In this document: positions 7,886 to 16,993 of the stretch, one piece after another
Numbering within the stretch: position 1 is the stretch's first letter
Layout: each line of letters starts with the position of its first letter
Assembly (NCBI RefSeq): GCF_031884435.1
Contig: NZ_CP134779.1
Span: 4,650,001-4,714,000 of the forward strand
Source of the DNA: Bosea sp. 685
Lineage (GTDB): Bacteria; Pseudomonadota; Alphaproteobacteria; Rhizobiales; Beijerinckiaceae
Length of the DNA stretch: 64,000 bases
Direction: 5' to 3'
Made by a program: the position numbers and the translations under genes
The notes under the pieces: generated by a model
Seen by the model: only the letters and a program-made list of their open reading frames with translations
Told to the model about the DNA's origin: nothing
Databases searched by the model: none

Positions 7886-10800
7886 ATGAGCGAAGCCGGA
7901 CAGGACTGGGCGCGACTAGGCGCTGCGGCGGCGCAGGACGCCGGGCTTGTGTCCTTCGCGAATGGCGGGGCCGTGCTGCTATGGGATGCCGAGGCCGGCC
8001 GGCCGGGCTTCGCCAATGCCGGTGCGCGGGCTCTGCTGGGCGCAGACGCCCTCTCCGCGAACCTGCCGGCGCCGACGCGGCAAAGGCTCGCTTTGCTGGC
8101 TGGAGGCCTTGCGCCGCGCGACGGCATCAGGCTCGAGCGGCTGCGGCTGACCTCGGGCTTCTCCGCGACCATGATCACCTGCGGCTGCCGGCTGCTGACG
8201 GGAGCCGATGGGGGTGAGGTTCTGGCGATCGCCATCCCGGCCAATGAAATGCGCCGGCTCGGCGTAACAGTGCCTGCGGCCGAGAGTGCGCACCAGACAA
8301 GCACACACCAGGCACAAGACATGCCCACCGCCGAATCGGCCGTGGCGACCGTCTCCTCTGCCCCGGCTCCCGTTGCCGCGGCTCCCGTGCCGGCCGCGCC
8401 GCGCCGCGCCCTGCTGCGCTTTCTCTGGAACAGCGATGCCGCCGGGCGCCTGACCAGCATCTCTCCCGATTTCGCCGAGCTCGCCGGGCCGCAGGCTGCG
8501 ACAGCGCTGCCGGGGCGGAACTGGGCGCAGATCATCGGCCATGACCTGATCGACCGGGATGGCGGCCTCGCCCAGCGTCTCGCCAGCGGCACGACCTGGA
8601 GCGGCCACCGCGTGCTGTGGCGCACCGAAGTGGCGCGTGAAGGCGCGCGCGTCGAATTGTCGGGCGCGCCGTTCCTGGACGCGGCACGCCAGTTCGCTGG
8701 TTTCCGCGGCTTCGGCCTCGCGCGCCTGACGGAACGCGAGCCGTTTCCCGATGCGGCGATCGCGGACACGCCCGCAGACGAGATCGAACCGGACGCGTCC
8801 GAGGCTGCGAACGCTCCGGTTGAAGCCGAGCCAATCGAAGCCAAGCACATTGAAGCCAAGCAAAGTCCGGTCGTCGCGGCGGAACCCCCGGCGGCCATGG
8901 AGCCCGTGACGGTCGAGGCCCCTGCCCCGCCCGTCGCCGAGGCCGAGGCTGTGGAAGAGATCGAAGCCCCCGCCGCCGAGCCGACTGAGGCCGAGTTCGG
9001 CTCCGCTCTGGAGGCGGACGAGGCGGCGCTTGAAGGCGAAGACAACGAGGCCGCGGCGGAGGCGCCCGAGCCAGTTCCCGTAGCCAAGGACGGCACCAAG
9101 ACTCCGGAAGCTGCCAAGACTTCGGAAGCTGCCAAGATTCCGGAAGACGCCAAGGCTCCGGAAGACGCCTCCCCGGCCGTATCAGAGGGTCCCGCCCTCG
9201 GCGGCAATATCGTGCCATTGCGCAACGGTCACCTCGCCAACGTCCGGCCGGTGCTGGAGCCCTCGAAGCCCAATCTCAGCTCGGCCGAGCGCAACGCCTT
9301 CCGCGAGATCGCCAAGGCGCTGGGCGCGCGCATCGCCGGCGACGACGAGACCAGCCCACGCCTGCCCCCTGTCGCGCCGTTGCGGCTGAAGGAGAGCGGC
9401 GAACAGCCGCTCGCGCCCACCGCCGAGCCGCGCGACCAGGACGCCGCCCTCAGCCGCCACCTGGCCGAATTGGCACCAACCGATCTGCTTGCCCCGACGC
9501 ATGCGCCGACTGAGGCGGCAGTGGAGCCCGGCTCCGAGACCGCGCGCCAGCGGCAGCCCAACTCCCATGCCGATGTGCTCGACAAATTGCCGATCGCGGT
9601 TCTGGTCAATCGCGGCGACGAAGCGCTCTACGCCAACCGCACGCTGCTCGACCTGCTCGACTATGCCGATCTCGCCGATCTCAAGGCCGGCGGCAATGTC
9701 AGCCGCCTGATCAAGGAGGCCTCGCGCACCGATGGCGGCGCGATGATCCTGATCGACCGGCTCAACCATCTCATCAGCGTCAACGCCGTGCTCTCCAGCG
9801 TGTCCTGGCTGGGCGAAGCGGCAACGCTGATGGCCTTCCGCAACGCCGATGCCGGCGGCGAGGTCAAGGTGCTGACGCCGGAGGAGGCCGAGGAAGCCGA
9901 GCTCGCAGCGGAGTTCGCGGCCGAAGACGAGGAGAGTGCCGCCCGCGTCAACGCCCTGCGGCTCGATGTCGACGCTCGCGAATCCCGCATCAGCGAACTC
10001 GTCGCGATGCTCGACACCGCGACAGACGGCGTCGTTACGGTCGATGAGCGCGGCCGCGTGCTGTCGCTCAACAAGACCGCCGAGGCGCTGTTCGGCTACG
10101 ACCAACGCGAGGTCACCGGTGAATTGTTCACGCTGCTCTTCGCGGCCGAGAGCCATGCTCCGGCGCTCGACTATCTCGAAGGGCTGAAGGGCGGCGGCGT
10201 CGCCTCGGTGATGAATGACGGGCGCGAGGTCGTCGGCCGGGTGCGCCAGGGCGGCAAGATCCCGCTGTTCATGACCATGGGCCAGATCACGGAAGGCTCC
10301 GAGCGCCGCTTCTGCGCCGTGCTGCGCGACATCACCGCCTGGAAGAAGACCGAGGGCGAGCTGGTCGAGGCGCGCAAGGCGGCCGAGAAGGCGAGCGCCC
10401 AGAAATCCGACGTGCTCGCCAAGATCAGCCACGAGATCCGCACGCCGCTCAACGCCATCATCGGCTTCGCCGAGGTGATGGCGGAGGAGCGTTTCGGGCC
10501 GATCGGCAACGAGCGCTACAAGGAATATCTGCGCGACATCCATCAGTCGGGCGGTTACGTCATCAGCCTGGTCAACGACCTGCTCGACCTCGCCAAGATC
10601 GAGGCCGGCAAGCTCGACCTCGACTTCGTCAGCGTCAATCTGAACGAGATCGCGCTCTCGACGGTCGCCTTGCTGCAGCCCGAGGCGCAGCGCGGCCGTG
10701 TGGTGCTGCGCTCGGGCCTCGCGCCGAAGCTGCCGCCGGTCGTCGCCGACCAGCGCTCGATTCGCCAGATCGTGATCAACCTGCTCTCCAACGCGGTGAA

Positions 10801-11095
10801 GTTCACCGATGCCGGCGGCCAGGTCATCGTCTCGACGGCGCTCGGCGACCAGGGCGAGGCGATCCTGCGGGTGCGCGATACCGGCATCGGCATGGACGAC
10901 AACGAGCTCGCGCTGGCGCTCGAACCCTTCCGCCAGGTGCCGACGACGCGCCGCAAGGGCGGCACCGGTCTGGGCCTGCCGCTGACCAAGGCGCTGGTCG
11001 AGGCCAACCGCGCCGCGATGAGCATCACCAGCGTCAAGAAGGAAGGCACGCTGGTCGAGATCACCTTCCCGCCGCAGCGGGTTCTGGCCGGGTAA
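7886..11095 (+). CDS. PdhS-like cytoplasmic PAS sensor histidine kinase
   Basis: 1069 residues with no membrane segment. Residues 1-270 hold divergent sensor-like modules; about 270-430 is an acidic Ala/Glu/Pro-rich linker with short repeats; a PAS domain sits at about 695-815 (ATDGVVTVDERGRVLSLNKT). The kinase core follows: H box ISHEIRTPLN with phospho-acceptor His849, then GFAEVMAEERFGPIGNERYK, N box NLLSNAVKFT, G1 DTGIGM and G2 GGTGLGLPL. The H-box surroundings match the PleC/DivJ-family kinase PdhS of Brucella (also a large soluble kinase), which acts on DivK in cell-cycle and polarity control. A CtrA-like box lies upstream. CckA is a less likely alternative, having membrane helices and a receiver domain. 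Confidence 0.8.
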   Translation: MSEAGQDWARLGAAAAQDAGLVSFANGGAVLLWDAEAGRPGFANAGARALLGADALSANLPAPTRQRLALLAGGLAPRDGIRLERLRLTSGFSATMITCGCRLLTGADGGEVLAIAIPANEMRRLGVTVPAAESAHQTSTHQAQDMPTAESAVATVSSAPAPVAAAPVPAAPRRALLRFLWNSDAAGRLTSISPDFAELAGPQAATALPGRNWAQIIGHDLIDRDGGLAQRLASGTTWSGHRVLWRTEVAREGARVELSGAPFLDAARQFAGFRGFGLARLTEREPFPDAAIADTPADEIEPDASEAANAPVEAEPIEAKHIEAKQSPVVAAEPPAAMEPVTVEAPAPPVAEAEAVEEIEAPAAEPTEAEFGSALEADEAALEGEDNEAAAEAPEPVPVAKDGTKTPEAAKTSEAAKIPEDAKAPEDASPAVSEGPALGGNIVPLRNGHLANVRPVLEPSKPNLSSAERNAFREIAKALGARIAGDDETSPRLPPVAPLRLKESGEQPLAPTAEPRDQDAALSRHLAELAPTDLLAPTHAPTEAAVEPGSETARQRQPNSHADVLDKLPIAVLVNRGDEALYANRTLLDLLDYADLADLKAGGNVSRLIKEASRTDGGAMILIDRLNHLISVNAVLSSVSWLGEAATLMAFRNADAGGEVKVLTPEEAEEAELAAEFAAEDEESAARVNALRLDVDARESRISELVAMLDTATDGVVTVDERGRVLSLNKTAEALFGYDQREVTGELFTLLFAAESHAPALDYLEGLKGGGVASVMNDGREVVGRVRQGGKIPLFMTMGQITEGSERRFCAVLRDITAWKKTEGELVEARKAAEKASAQKSDVLAKISHEIRTPLNAIIGFAEVMAEERFGPIGNERYKEYLRDIHQSGGYVISLVNDLLDLAKIEAGKLDLDFVSVNLNEIALSTVALLQPEAQRGRVVLRSGLAPKLPPVVADQRSIRQIVINLLSNAVKFTDAGGQVIVSTALGDQGEAILRVRDTGIGMDDNELALALEPFRQVPTTRRKGGTGLGLPLTKALVEANRAAMSITSVKKEGTLVEITFPPQRVLAG

Positions 11096-11131
11096 GGTTC
11101 TCGCTGGGCAAGGCTCTCACTGGGTAAGGCT
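11084..11131 (+). repeat. Three tandem 16-bp units spanning the kinase stop codon
   Basis: Units at 11084-11099, 11100-11115 and 11116-11131 share the pattern CTNNCYGGGYAAGGYT. The kinase TAA stop lies inside the first copy (GGGTAAGG). It is probably a local slippage duplication of the gene end. Confidence 0.6.
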
Positions 11132-11217
11132 CTCGCGCGGCCATAGTTTTGCCGTCTCGGCCGGCGCATAGACGGGACGCGCTGGCGCTTGCCCCCAAGG
11201 CCCGGCTGTCTTGCTGG

Positions 11218-13176
11218 ATGGGCGGAGCCGAGTTGAACTTCCTCTACGACGACAGCGCCGAGCCTCTTGCCGATCCATTCGCCGCCCCGGCAGGGTTGCC
11301 GGTTTCCGAGCACCGCTCCGTCAATTGGCGCTGGCTCTGCGCCTGCGCCTTGATCGGCCTGCTCGGCGCCGCCCTGATGGGCTCGTCGCTTTATGTCTCC
11401 GAGGGCGACCACATCACGGCGCAGCGGCCGGAAAAGGCCGCGCCTGCGCATAATGACGAAACCCCGGCCGGCAAGACCGCCCGCAAGGGCGACAGCCTGG
11501 TCCAGCACAGCTTCGCGATCAGCACGACGCAGCATTTCCGCGCGCCATTGACGGAAATCGCAGCCGGGCGCGAGATCACCAAGATGCATGCCTTCGCGCA
11601 TGTCTCCGTCGCCCTGTCGCCGCTCCCCGTCGCCAATCTCGACATCCCGGATTTCGATCCCGCCCGGCTGCTCGCCGGCTCGACGCGTGAGGCACCGCCT
11701 CAGGACGCGACCGACCCCGCCGACGCGGATGTCTCCGTCACGCGCCGGGATCTCGCGGCGCTCACCATCGACCCGGATGCGCCTGGCCTGTCCGACGCCG
11801 CGATCGACGAACAGATCGCCGAGATGGCCCGGCTCTCGGCCGGCTCGCCGCAATTGCCGCCCGATTATTCAAATCAGCGCATCCTGTCGCGGACGCTGCG
11901 CATGGTCGGCGAATCGGCCAGCACCGAGGCCGATGCGGAAGATGCCGGCCGTTTCAGCTCACTCGATGTCCGGATCATCCCCGAGAATGTCACGGATGTT
12001 TCGGCGGGCGCCGACAACCGCGAACGCTTCGGCGATGTCGATATCGCGCTCGAGCGCGGGCAGACGCTCGCCGCGGCGCTTGCCTCGAACGGGGCCTCCA
12101 GCGAGCGCGTCGCCGCGATCCTCGCCGCGCTCGGCAAACGGGCCAGGGGTGATCTGCCCGATGGCCAGCATCTGCGCGTCACGATCGGCCCCGAGGCCGG
12201 CGACCGCACGATCCAGCGCGTCACCCTGTTCGACGAGAGCGGCCCGCAGCAGGTCGTGGCCCTGGACGATCAGGGCCGCTTCGTCACTGTGGCCCTGCCC
12301 GCGCGCGGGCATGACGGCACCGAGGGCAAGGCGGAAGCCGATGACGAGGAGGACGACGGCAACAACGCCACGCTCTACCAGAGCGCCTATGCCAGCGCCT
12401 TGAAGAGCGATGTGCCGCGCGAGGTGATCGACGATTTCATCCGTGCCTTCGCGGCCGGGCTCGATCTCAAGCAGCATGCCGGCAGCGGAGACCGGCTGGA
12501 GCTGGTCTTCACCGACGACCAGCCCACACCGGCAAACCATCGCGAACTGCTCTACGCGGCGCTGTCCACCGGCGGCGAAACGCAGCAGATCTATCGCTAT
12601 GTCTCATCGGAAACAGGCGAGCTCGACTATCTCGACGATGACGGCGTCTCGCTCAAGAAGCTCTTGATGCGAAAGCCGGTGCAGGAGGGGCGGATCAGCT
12701 CCCCCTTTGGCATGCGCTACCATCCGATCCTGCATTATTCCCGGCTGCATAACGGCGTCGACTGGGCCGCCCCGCGCGGCACGCCGATCATGGCTGCAGG
12801 TGACGGCACGGTGACGGCCGCCGGGGTTCACTCCGGCTACGGCAACCGGGTCGAGCTCGAGCACGCCAATGGCTATGCCAGCGCCTATAACCACATGGCC
12901 AGCATCGCCGGCCGGATCAAGCCGGGCGCCTCCGTCCATATGGGCGAGATCATCGGTTATGTCGGGACGACGGGCCTCTCGACCGGCCCACATGTCCATT
13001 ACGAGGTCACCACGAACGGGCACTTCGTCGATCCCATGAAGGTGAAGCTGCCCAGCAGCCGCGCCCTTCAGGGCACGGCGCTGGCCGAGTTCAAGGAGCA
13101 CAAGAAGCAGATCGACGAGCTCCGCCACCATGTCGACGCGACCGTGGCGGCAGCGCCGGGCGGGCACCCGACCTGA
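11218..13176 (+). CDS. M23-family (lysostaphin-type) metallopeptidase, membrane anchored
   Basis: 652 residues from the ATG at 11218; in-frame upstream TTG codons exist but lack family support. A short acidic cytosolic tail precedes one membrane segment at about residues 33-54 (CACALIGLLGAALMGSSLYV). The periplasmic region has a poorly conserved middle (residues 100-450) with a segment resembling the LysM-like domain common in OapA/MepM-like peptidases (DIALERGQTLAAALASNG), then the peptidase domain with H511-x3-D515 (LHNGVDWAAP) and H592-V-H594 (GPHVHYEV), the complete zinc site. Such enzymes cut peptidoglycan cross-links during growth or division. It sits directly after the cell-cycle kinase gene in the same direction. 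Confidence 0.9.
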   Translation: MGGAELNFLYDDSAEPLADPFAAPAGLPVSEHRSVNWRWLCACALIGLLGAALMGSSLYVSEGDHITAQRPEKAAPAHNDETPAGKTARKGDSLVQHSFAISTTQHFRAPLTEIAAGREITKMHAFAHVSVALSPLPVANLDIPDFDPARLLAGSTREAPPQDATDPADADVSVTRRDLAALTIDPDAPGLSDAAIDEQIAEMARLSAGSPQLPPDYSNQRILSRTLRMVGESASTEADAEDAGRFSSLDVRIIPENVTDVSAGADNRERFGDVDIALERGQTLAAALASNGASSERVAAILAALGKRARGDLPDGQHLRVTIGPEAGDRTIQRVTLFDESGPQQVVALDDQGRFVTVALPARGHDGTEGKAEADDEEDDGNNATLYQSAYASALKSDVPREVIDDFIRAFAAGLDLKQHAGSGDRLELVFTDDQPTPANHRELLYAALSTGGETQQIYRYVSSETGELDYLDDDGVSLKKLLMRKPVQEGRISSPFGMRYHPILHYSRLHNGVDWAAPRGTPIMAAGDGTVTAAGVHSGYGNRVELEHANGYASAYNHMASIAGRIKPGASVHMGEIIGYVGTTGLSTGPHVHYEVTTNGHFVDPMKVKLPSSRALQGTALAEFKEHKKQIDELRHHVDATVAAAPGGHPT

Positions 13177-13212
13177 TCGCGACGCTTCGTTCCGGCGCCT
13201 CCCATCGACGCG

Positions 13213-14598
13213 TCAGAGCAACGTCCCGCTCAGGATCACGGCGGCAACGCCGAAATAGATCACCAGGCCGGTGACATCGACCAGCGTCGCCACGAAAGGC
13301 GCCGAGGCGCTGGCCGGATCGAAGCCCAGTCGCTTCAGGACGAAGGGCAGCATCGAGCCCATCAGCGAGCCGAAGGTGACGATGCCGATCAGCGCGCCGC
13401 CCACCGTTGCCGCGATCAGGGCCCAGTGCTCGCCGTAGTTATAGATACCGAGCTTCTGCCAGAGCACGATGCGCGCGACGCCGATGGCGCCAAGGATGGC
13501 GCCCAGCGTCAACCCGGTCGGCAATTCGCGCAGCGCGACCCGCCACCAATCCTTCAGGCTGATCTCGCGCAAAGCGAGCGCCCGGATGATCAGCGAGGTC
13601 GCCTGCGAACCGGAATTGCCGCCCGAGCTCATGATCAGCGGGATGAACAGCGTCAGCACGATCGCCTTTTCCAGCTCATCCTGGAAATACTGCATGGCTG
13701 AGGCCGTCAGCATCTCGCCGAGCAGCAGGATCGAGAGCCAGCCGGCGCGCTTGCGGATCATCCGTGCGAAACCGATCTCGTTATAGGGCTCGTCCAGCGC
13801 CTCCATGCCGCCGAGCTTCTGCACGTCCTCCGTCGTCTCCTCGATCATCGCGTCGATGACGTCGTCGACGGTGACGATGCCGATGACGCGATTGGCCTGG
13901 TCGACGACGGGCACGGCGAGCAGATTGTATTTCGAGATCAGCCGGGCAACGTCCTCGCGATCCGTCGCCGGCGTGACGCTGATCGGCTTGTGCGCCGGCA
14001 CGACGGAGGTGACCACGGCGTCGGAATCGCTGCTGATCAGCCGGCGCAGCGGTACCGCGCAGACAAGCGCGCCCGTCACCGGATCTAGCACATAGGTCGC
14101 GTAGACCGTCTCGCGCGAGCGCTCGACATGGCGGATATGGTCGAGCGTCTGCGCCACGGTCCAGTTCGCCGGCACGCTGACGAACTCGGTCGTCATGATC
14201 GAACCCGCACTGTGCTCGGGATAGGAGAGCAGCCGCGTCAGGGCCGAGCGCGTCTCCTGGTCGAGCCGCGCGGTGAGCCGCTCGCGCACGGGCGCGTCGA
14301 GCACGCGGACGATGTCAGCGACACGGTCGGCCGACATGGCGGAGAGGAAGGCCGCCGCGCGCTCATCGGTGAGGAGCGTCAGCGCGGCAGACGCGCCGAA
14401 CAGTTCGGGCTGGTCCAGGACCTCGACGGCGCGCTCGAACGGCAGGGAGACGAGGACCTCGGCGGTAGTCGCCGTATCCTGATCGTTCAACGTCTCGACG
14501 ATGTCGGCGATGTGTTCCTGCGCCAATGTGCAGGCCAACGTCTTGGCGAGCAGATCGGGTGCTGCGGCGACGCTGTCCTGCGCGACGATATCGTTCAT
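13213..14598 (-). CDS. mgtE: MgtE-type magnesium transporter
   Basis: 461 residues with the full architecture: N domain of superhelical repeats (1-130, ADIVETLNDQDTATTAEVL), two CBS domains (about 135-255, including GIVTVDDVIDAMIEE), a plug-helix region and five membrane helices. The pore region contains LFIPLIMSSGGNSGSQATSL, the Mg2+-selecting signature. The CBS/N domains bind cytosolic Mg2+ and close the channel. The gene has a hairpin-rich leader but no M-box riboswitch that I can recognise. It converges on the M23 peptidase gene. Confidence 0.96.
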   Translation of the reverse strand: MNDIVAQDSVAAAPDLLAKTLACTLAQEHIADIVETLNDQDTATTAEVLVSLPFERAVEVLDQPELFGASAALTLLTDERAAAFLSAMSADRVADIVRVLDAPVRERLTARLDQETRSALTRLLSYPEHSAGSIMTTEFVSVPANWTVAQTLDHIRHVERSRETVYATYVLDPVTGALVCAVPLRRLISSDSDAVVTSVVPAHKPISVTPATDREDVARLISKYNLLAVPVVDQANRVIGIVTVDDVIDAMIEETTEDVQKLGGMEALDEPYNEIGFARMIRKRAGWLSILLLGEMLTASAMQYFQDELEKAIVLTLFIPLIMSSGGNSGSQATSLIIRALALREISLKDWWRVALRELPTGLTLGAILGAIGVARIVLWQKLGIYNYGEHWALIAATVGGALIGIVTFGSLMGSMLPFVLKRLGFDPASASAPFVATLVDVTGLVIYFGVAAVILSGTLL

Positions 14599-14608
14599 GG
14601 CTCTGTTC

Positions 14609-14640
14609 CTTGCGATCGGCCGTCATCGGCCGGTCGCAAG
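14609..14640 (-). promoter_or_regulatory. Strong hairpin just upstream of the mgtE ribosome binding site
   Basis: Arms CTTGCGA/TCGCAAG (14609-14615, 14634-14640) and CGGCCG/CGGCCG (14617-14622, 14627-14632) form one stem around a TCAT loop, with a single mismatch. It ends about 11 bases before the mgtE ATG and abuts the GGAAC ribosome binding site. Its position would suit control of translation. A second hairpin lies about 120 bases further upstream (14761-14792). Confidence 0.5.
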
Positions 14641-14865
14641 CGAGCCGGTTACCCGGTCAGGCGCGCGAGGCGGCGGCAGACGGCATCGACTGTCGGCTGG
14701 GACTGTCGGTTGGCATTGCGATTGGGGTTCCTGATTGCGGCCTTCCCCGAAGGTCCGGCGGCGCGGTGGCAGTGCACCCTGCCACGCCGCGCGTCAAATA
14801 AAATCTGCATAAGGATTGGGCGACCTCGATTGGGCTCTGATCGAGCGCCGGGTTGGAACCTCCAG

Positions 14866-14981
14866 CCCTCATCCTGAGGAGCCGCGGAACGCGGCGTCTC
14901 GAAGGATGCTCCAGATGGTTCGGGAGCCTCCTGGAGCATCCTTCGAGACGCGCTCCTGCGCAGCGCTCCTCAGGATGAGGG
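14866..14981. repeat. Mosaic inverted repeat (CCCTCATCCTGAGGA type)
   Basis: The outer arms CCCTCATCCTGAGGAGC and GCTCCTCAGGATGAGGG pair, and inner arms around GTCTCGAAGGATGCTCCA pair with TGGAGCATCCTTCGAGAC. The transcript would fold into one long hairpin with branches. Confidence 0.85.
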
Positions 14982-15019
14982 CTCGCGAGGTTTCCAATCA
15001 GCCTCCAAAAGTTGAGAAA

Positions 15020-15056
15020 AGGATGCGAAAAGCCGGTTCCCACTTTTTCGCATCCT
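15020..15056. repeat. GAAAA-CCGG core palindrome
   Basis: AGGATGCGAAAA...TTTTTCGCATCCT flanks a central GCCGGTTCCCAC. It shares the core GAAAA(R)CCGGTTCCCACTTTT with elements at 32474, 32555-32716, 37661, 39641, 51145 and 55907. Confidence 0.85.
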
Positions 15057-15168
15057 GCTCTGACGACAAGGCCCCTCGTCGCGCGGCGGCGATTGGCGGC
15101 CCGCGCGGCGCGCCCTATGGTGCGCCCGCAAGCCCCGCCCCTGGCCTCTCCGCCGAAAGTCTCCGCGC

Positions 15169-15831
15169 ATGACCTTGACGATCTATGGCTGCTACCGCTC
15201 GCGCGCCTCGCGCAACATCTGGCTGGCCAACGAGCTTGGCCTCGCCTTCACCCATGTGCCGGTGATCCAGGCCTATCGCGTGCCCGATCCGCAGGCGCCG
15301 GACGCGCCGCTGCACACGCGCCGCGCCGACTTCCTCAAGGTCAATCCCAACGGCCATGTCCCGAGCATCGACGATGACGGCTTCAAGCTGCATGAATCGC
15401 TCGCGATCAATCTCTATCTGGCGCGCAAGCATGGCGGGCCGCTGGCTCCGCGTGACGCTCAGGAGGAGGGACTTGCCGTGATGTGGGCGCTCTGGGCCGC
15501 GACCGAATGCGAGACCCATGCGCTGACCCTGCAGCAGCATCTTGCCGCCTTCCCGCCGGAAAAGCGCAAGCCCGAGATCGCCGCCGCGGCGCTGGCCGCG
15601 CTCGCAGCCCCGTTTGCCGTGCTCGATCAGACGCTGGCGCAGGGCGGCGGCTTCGTCATGGGCGGGCGCTTCACCGTCGCCGACATCAACCTCGCCGAGG
15701 TCATCCGCTACGCCAAGCCGGCGACACAGCTCTTCGAGGCCGCACCGCACGTCAAGGCCTGGCTTGAAGCCTGCCAGGCCCGCCCGGCCTTCACCGCGAT
15801 GTGGCAGGCGCGCGACGCCGAAGCCGCATGA
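15169..15831 (+). CDS. Glutathione S-transferase family protein
   Basis: 220 residues. The N-terminal thioredoxin-like domain starts [20 protein letters not shown] (a Ser/Cys-type active site in place of the usual SPYS) and contains the cis-Pro/glutathione-binding motif [20 protein letters not shown]. The all-helical C-terminal domain contains [17 protein letters not shown], the N-capping-box motif of GSTs. It conjugates or otherwise uses glutathione; the substrate cannot be predicted. Its neighbour at 15921 is an EamA exporter in the same direction. Confidence 0.9.
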   Translation: MTLTIYGCYRSRASRNIWLANELGLAFTHVPVIQAYRVPDPQAPDAPLHTRRADFLKVNPNGHVPSIDDDGFKLHESLAINLYLARKHGGPLAPRDAQEEGLAVMWALWAATECETHALTLQQHLAAFPPEKRKPEIAAAALAALAAPFAVLDQTLAQGGGFVMGGRFTVADINLAEVIRYAKPATQLFEAAPHVKAWLEACQARPAFTAMWQARDAEAA

Positions 15832-15920
15832 CCGGAAAACGGGTGGTGCTAAGCCGCAAGCGCGCCTAGCCAGGACGCGATAGGGAGCGCCCGCGCGCTC
15901 CCGCGGACAGGACTGCCCAG

Positions 15921-16856
15921 ATGACCACCGCTCCCACCTCCTCCGGCCCCGTGATGGGTGCGCGCGAATGGCTCCTGCTGCTGGTGCTCTCACTGCTCTG
16001 GGGCGGCTCCTTCTTCTTCGGCAAGATCGCCGTCGCGGAGTGGCCGCCTCTTGCCGTCGTCCTGTCCCGTGTCAGCCTGGCGGCGGCCGTGCTCTATCTC
16101 GTCTTGCGTGCGCGCGGGCTCGACATGGCGGTCGGCCGCCGGATGTGGCTCGCCTTCTTCGTCATGGGGTTGCTCAACAATCTCATTCCGTTCTGCCTGA
16201 TCTTCTGGGGCCAGACCCAGCTCCAGAGCGGCGTCTCCGCGATCCTGAACGCCACCACGCCGGTATTCGGCGTCATCGTCGCGCATCTGTTCGGCAGCAA
16301 TGAGAAAGCGACCCCGCTCAAGCTCGCTGGCGTGCTGGCCGGGCTCGTCGGCGTCGGCATCCTGATGGGCCCCGATGCACTCAGCGGCCTGGGCGGCGCG
16401 CTCCTGCCGCAGCTCGCCTGCCTGGGCGCCGCCTTGTCCTATGGCTTCGCCGGGCTCTATGGCCGGCGCTTTCGCGACACGCCGCCGCTGGTGACGGCGG
16501 CGGGTCAGCTCAGCGCCACGACCGTGATGTCGCTCCCGCTCGTCCTGATCTTCACCCCGCCCTGGAGCCTGCCCACGCCGTCCTGGACAGTCGCGGCCGC
16601 GCTGGTCGGGCTTGCCTTGATCTCGACTGCGCTCGCCTATGTGATCTTCTTCCAGATCATGCGGCGGGCGGGCGGAAACAACGCCATGCTCGTCACCTTC
16701 CTGGTGCCTGTCAGCGCCATCATGCTCGGCGTCGGCCTGCTCGGGGAGACGCTGCTGCCCCGACATCTCGCCGGCATGGCTGCGATCTTCGCCGGACTCG
16801 CCTTGATCGACGGCCGGCTTTTCCGGCGCAAACCGCAATTGGGCGCAGCGCGCTGA
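15921..16856 (+). CDS. EamA/DMT-family transporter (paralogue of the gene at 45618)
   Basis: 311 residues with ten predicted membrane helices in two EamA repeats. The first repeat has LLWGGSFFFGKIA and GLLNNLIPFCLIFWGQTQLQ, the second LGAALSYGFAGLYGRRF and ISTALAYVIFFQIM. DMT proteins usually export metabolites such as amino acids, or small xenobiotics, by proton exchange. A second copy at 45618-46541 shares most of these motifs nearly word for word (for example NLIPF, FWGQTQ, SILNATTPVF), so the two are clear paralogues. GACAGGACTG precedes the ATG. Confidence 0.9.
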   Translation: MTTAPTSSGPVMGAREWLLLLVLSLLWGGSFFFGKIAVAEWPPLAVVLSRVSLAAAVLYLVLRARGLDMAVGRRMWLAFFVMGLLNNLIPFCLIFWGQTQLQSGVSAILNATTPVFGVIVAHLFGSNEKATPLKLAGVLAGLVGVGILMGPDALSGLGGALLPQLACLGAALSYGFAGLYGRRFRDTPPLVTAAGQLSATTVMSLPLVLIFTPPWSLPTPSWTVAAALVGLALISTALAYVIFFQIMRRAGGNNAMLVTFLVPVSAIMLGVGLLGETLLPRHLAGMAAIFAGLALIDGRLFRRKPQLGAAR

Positions 16857-16993
16857 TCGCAGCCAAGGGATTATTGCTGAAAGATTATGAATTCCTCTAG
16901 AGTCGCTTTCGCGACCAGAGCCGCTAGACGCATCAGAATAGCGGCTGGAAGATATCGAAAAACGATACGCCAGAGGGGGAGCAGACGAGCGCC

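Larger units (their letters stand above)
14641..15168. other. Non-coding gap between mgtE and the GST gene
   Basis: About 530 bases without a credible gene. It holds a GC-rich hairpin at about 14761-14792 (GTGGCAG/CTGCCAC core) near a TTGACG on the minus strand that could be an mgtE promoter element, the mosaic inverted repeat at 14866-14981 and a GAAAAGCCGG-type palindrome at 15020-15056. The region just before 15169 should contain the GST promoter. Confidence 0.6.

Noticed and set aside
7837..10543. Long minus-strand frames opposite the histidine kinase (over 450 codons)
   Set aside because: The plus-strand frame contains the complete kinase motifs; opposite frames are low-complexity shadows.
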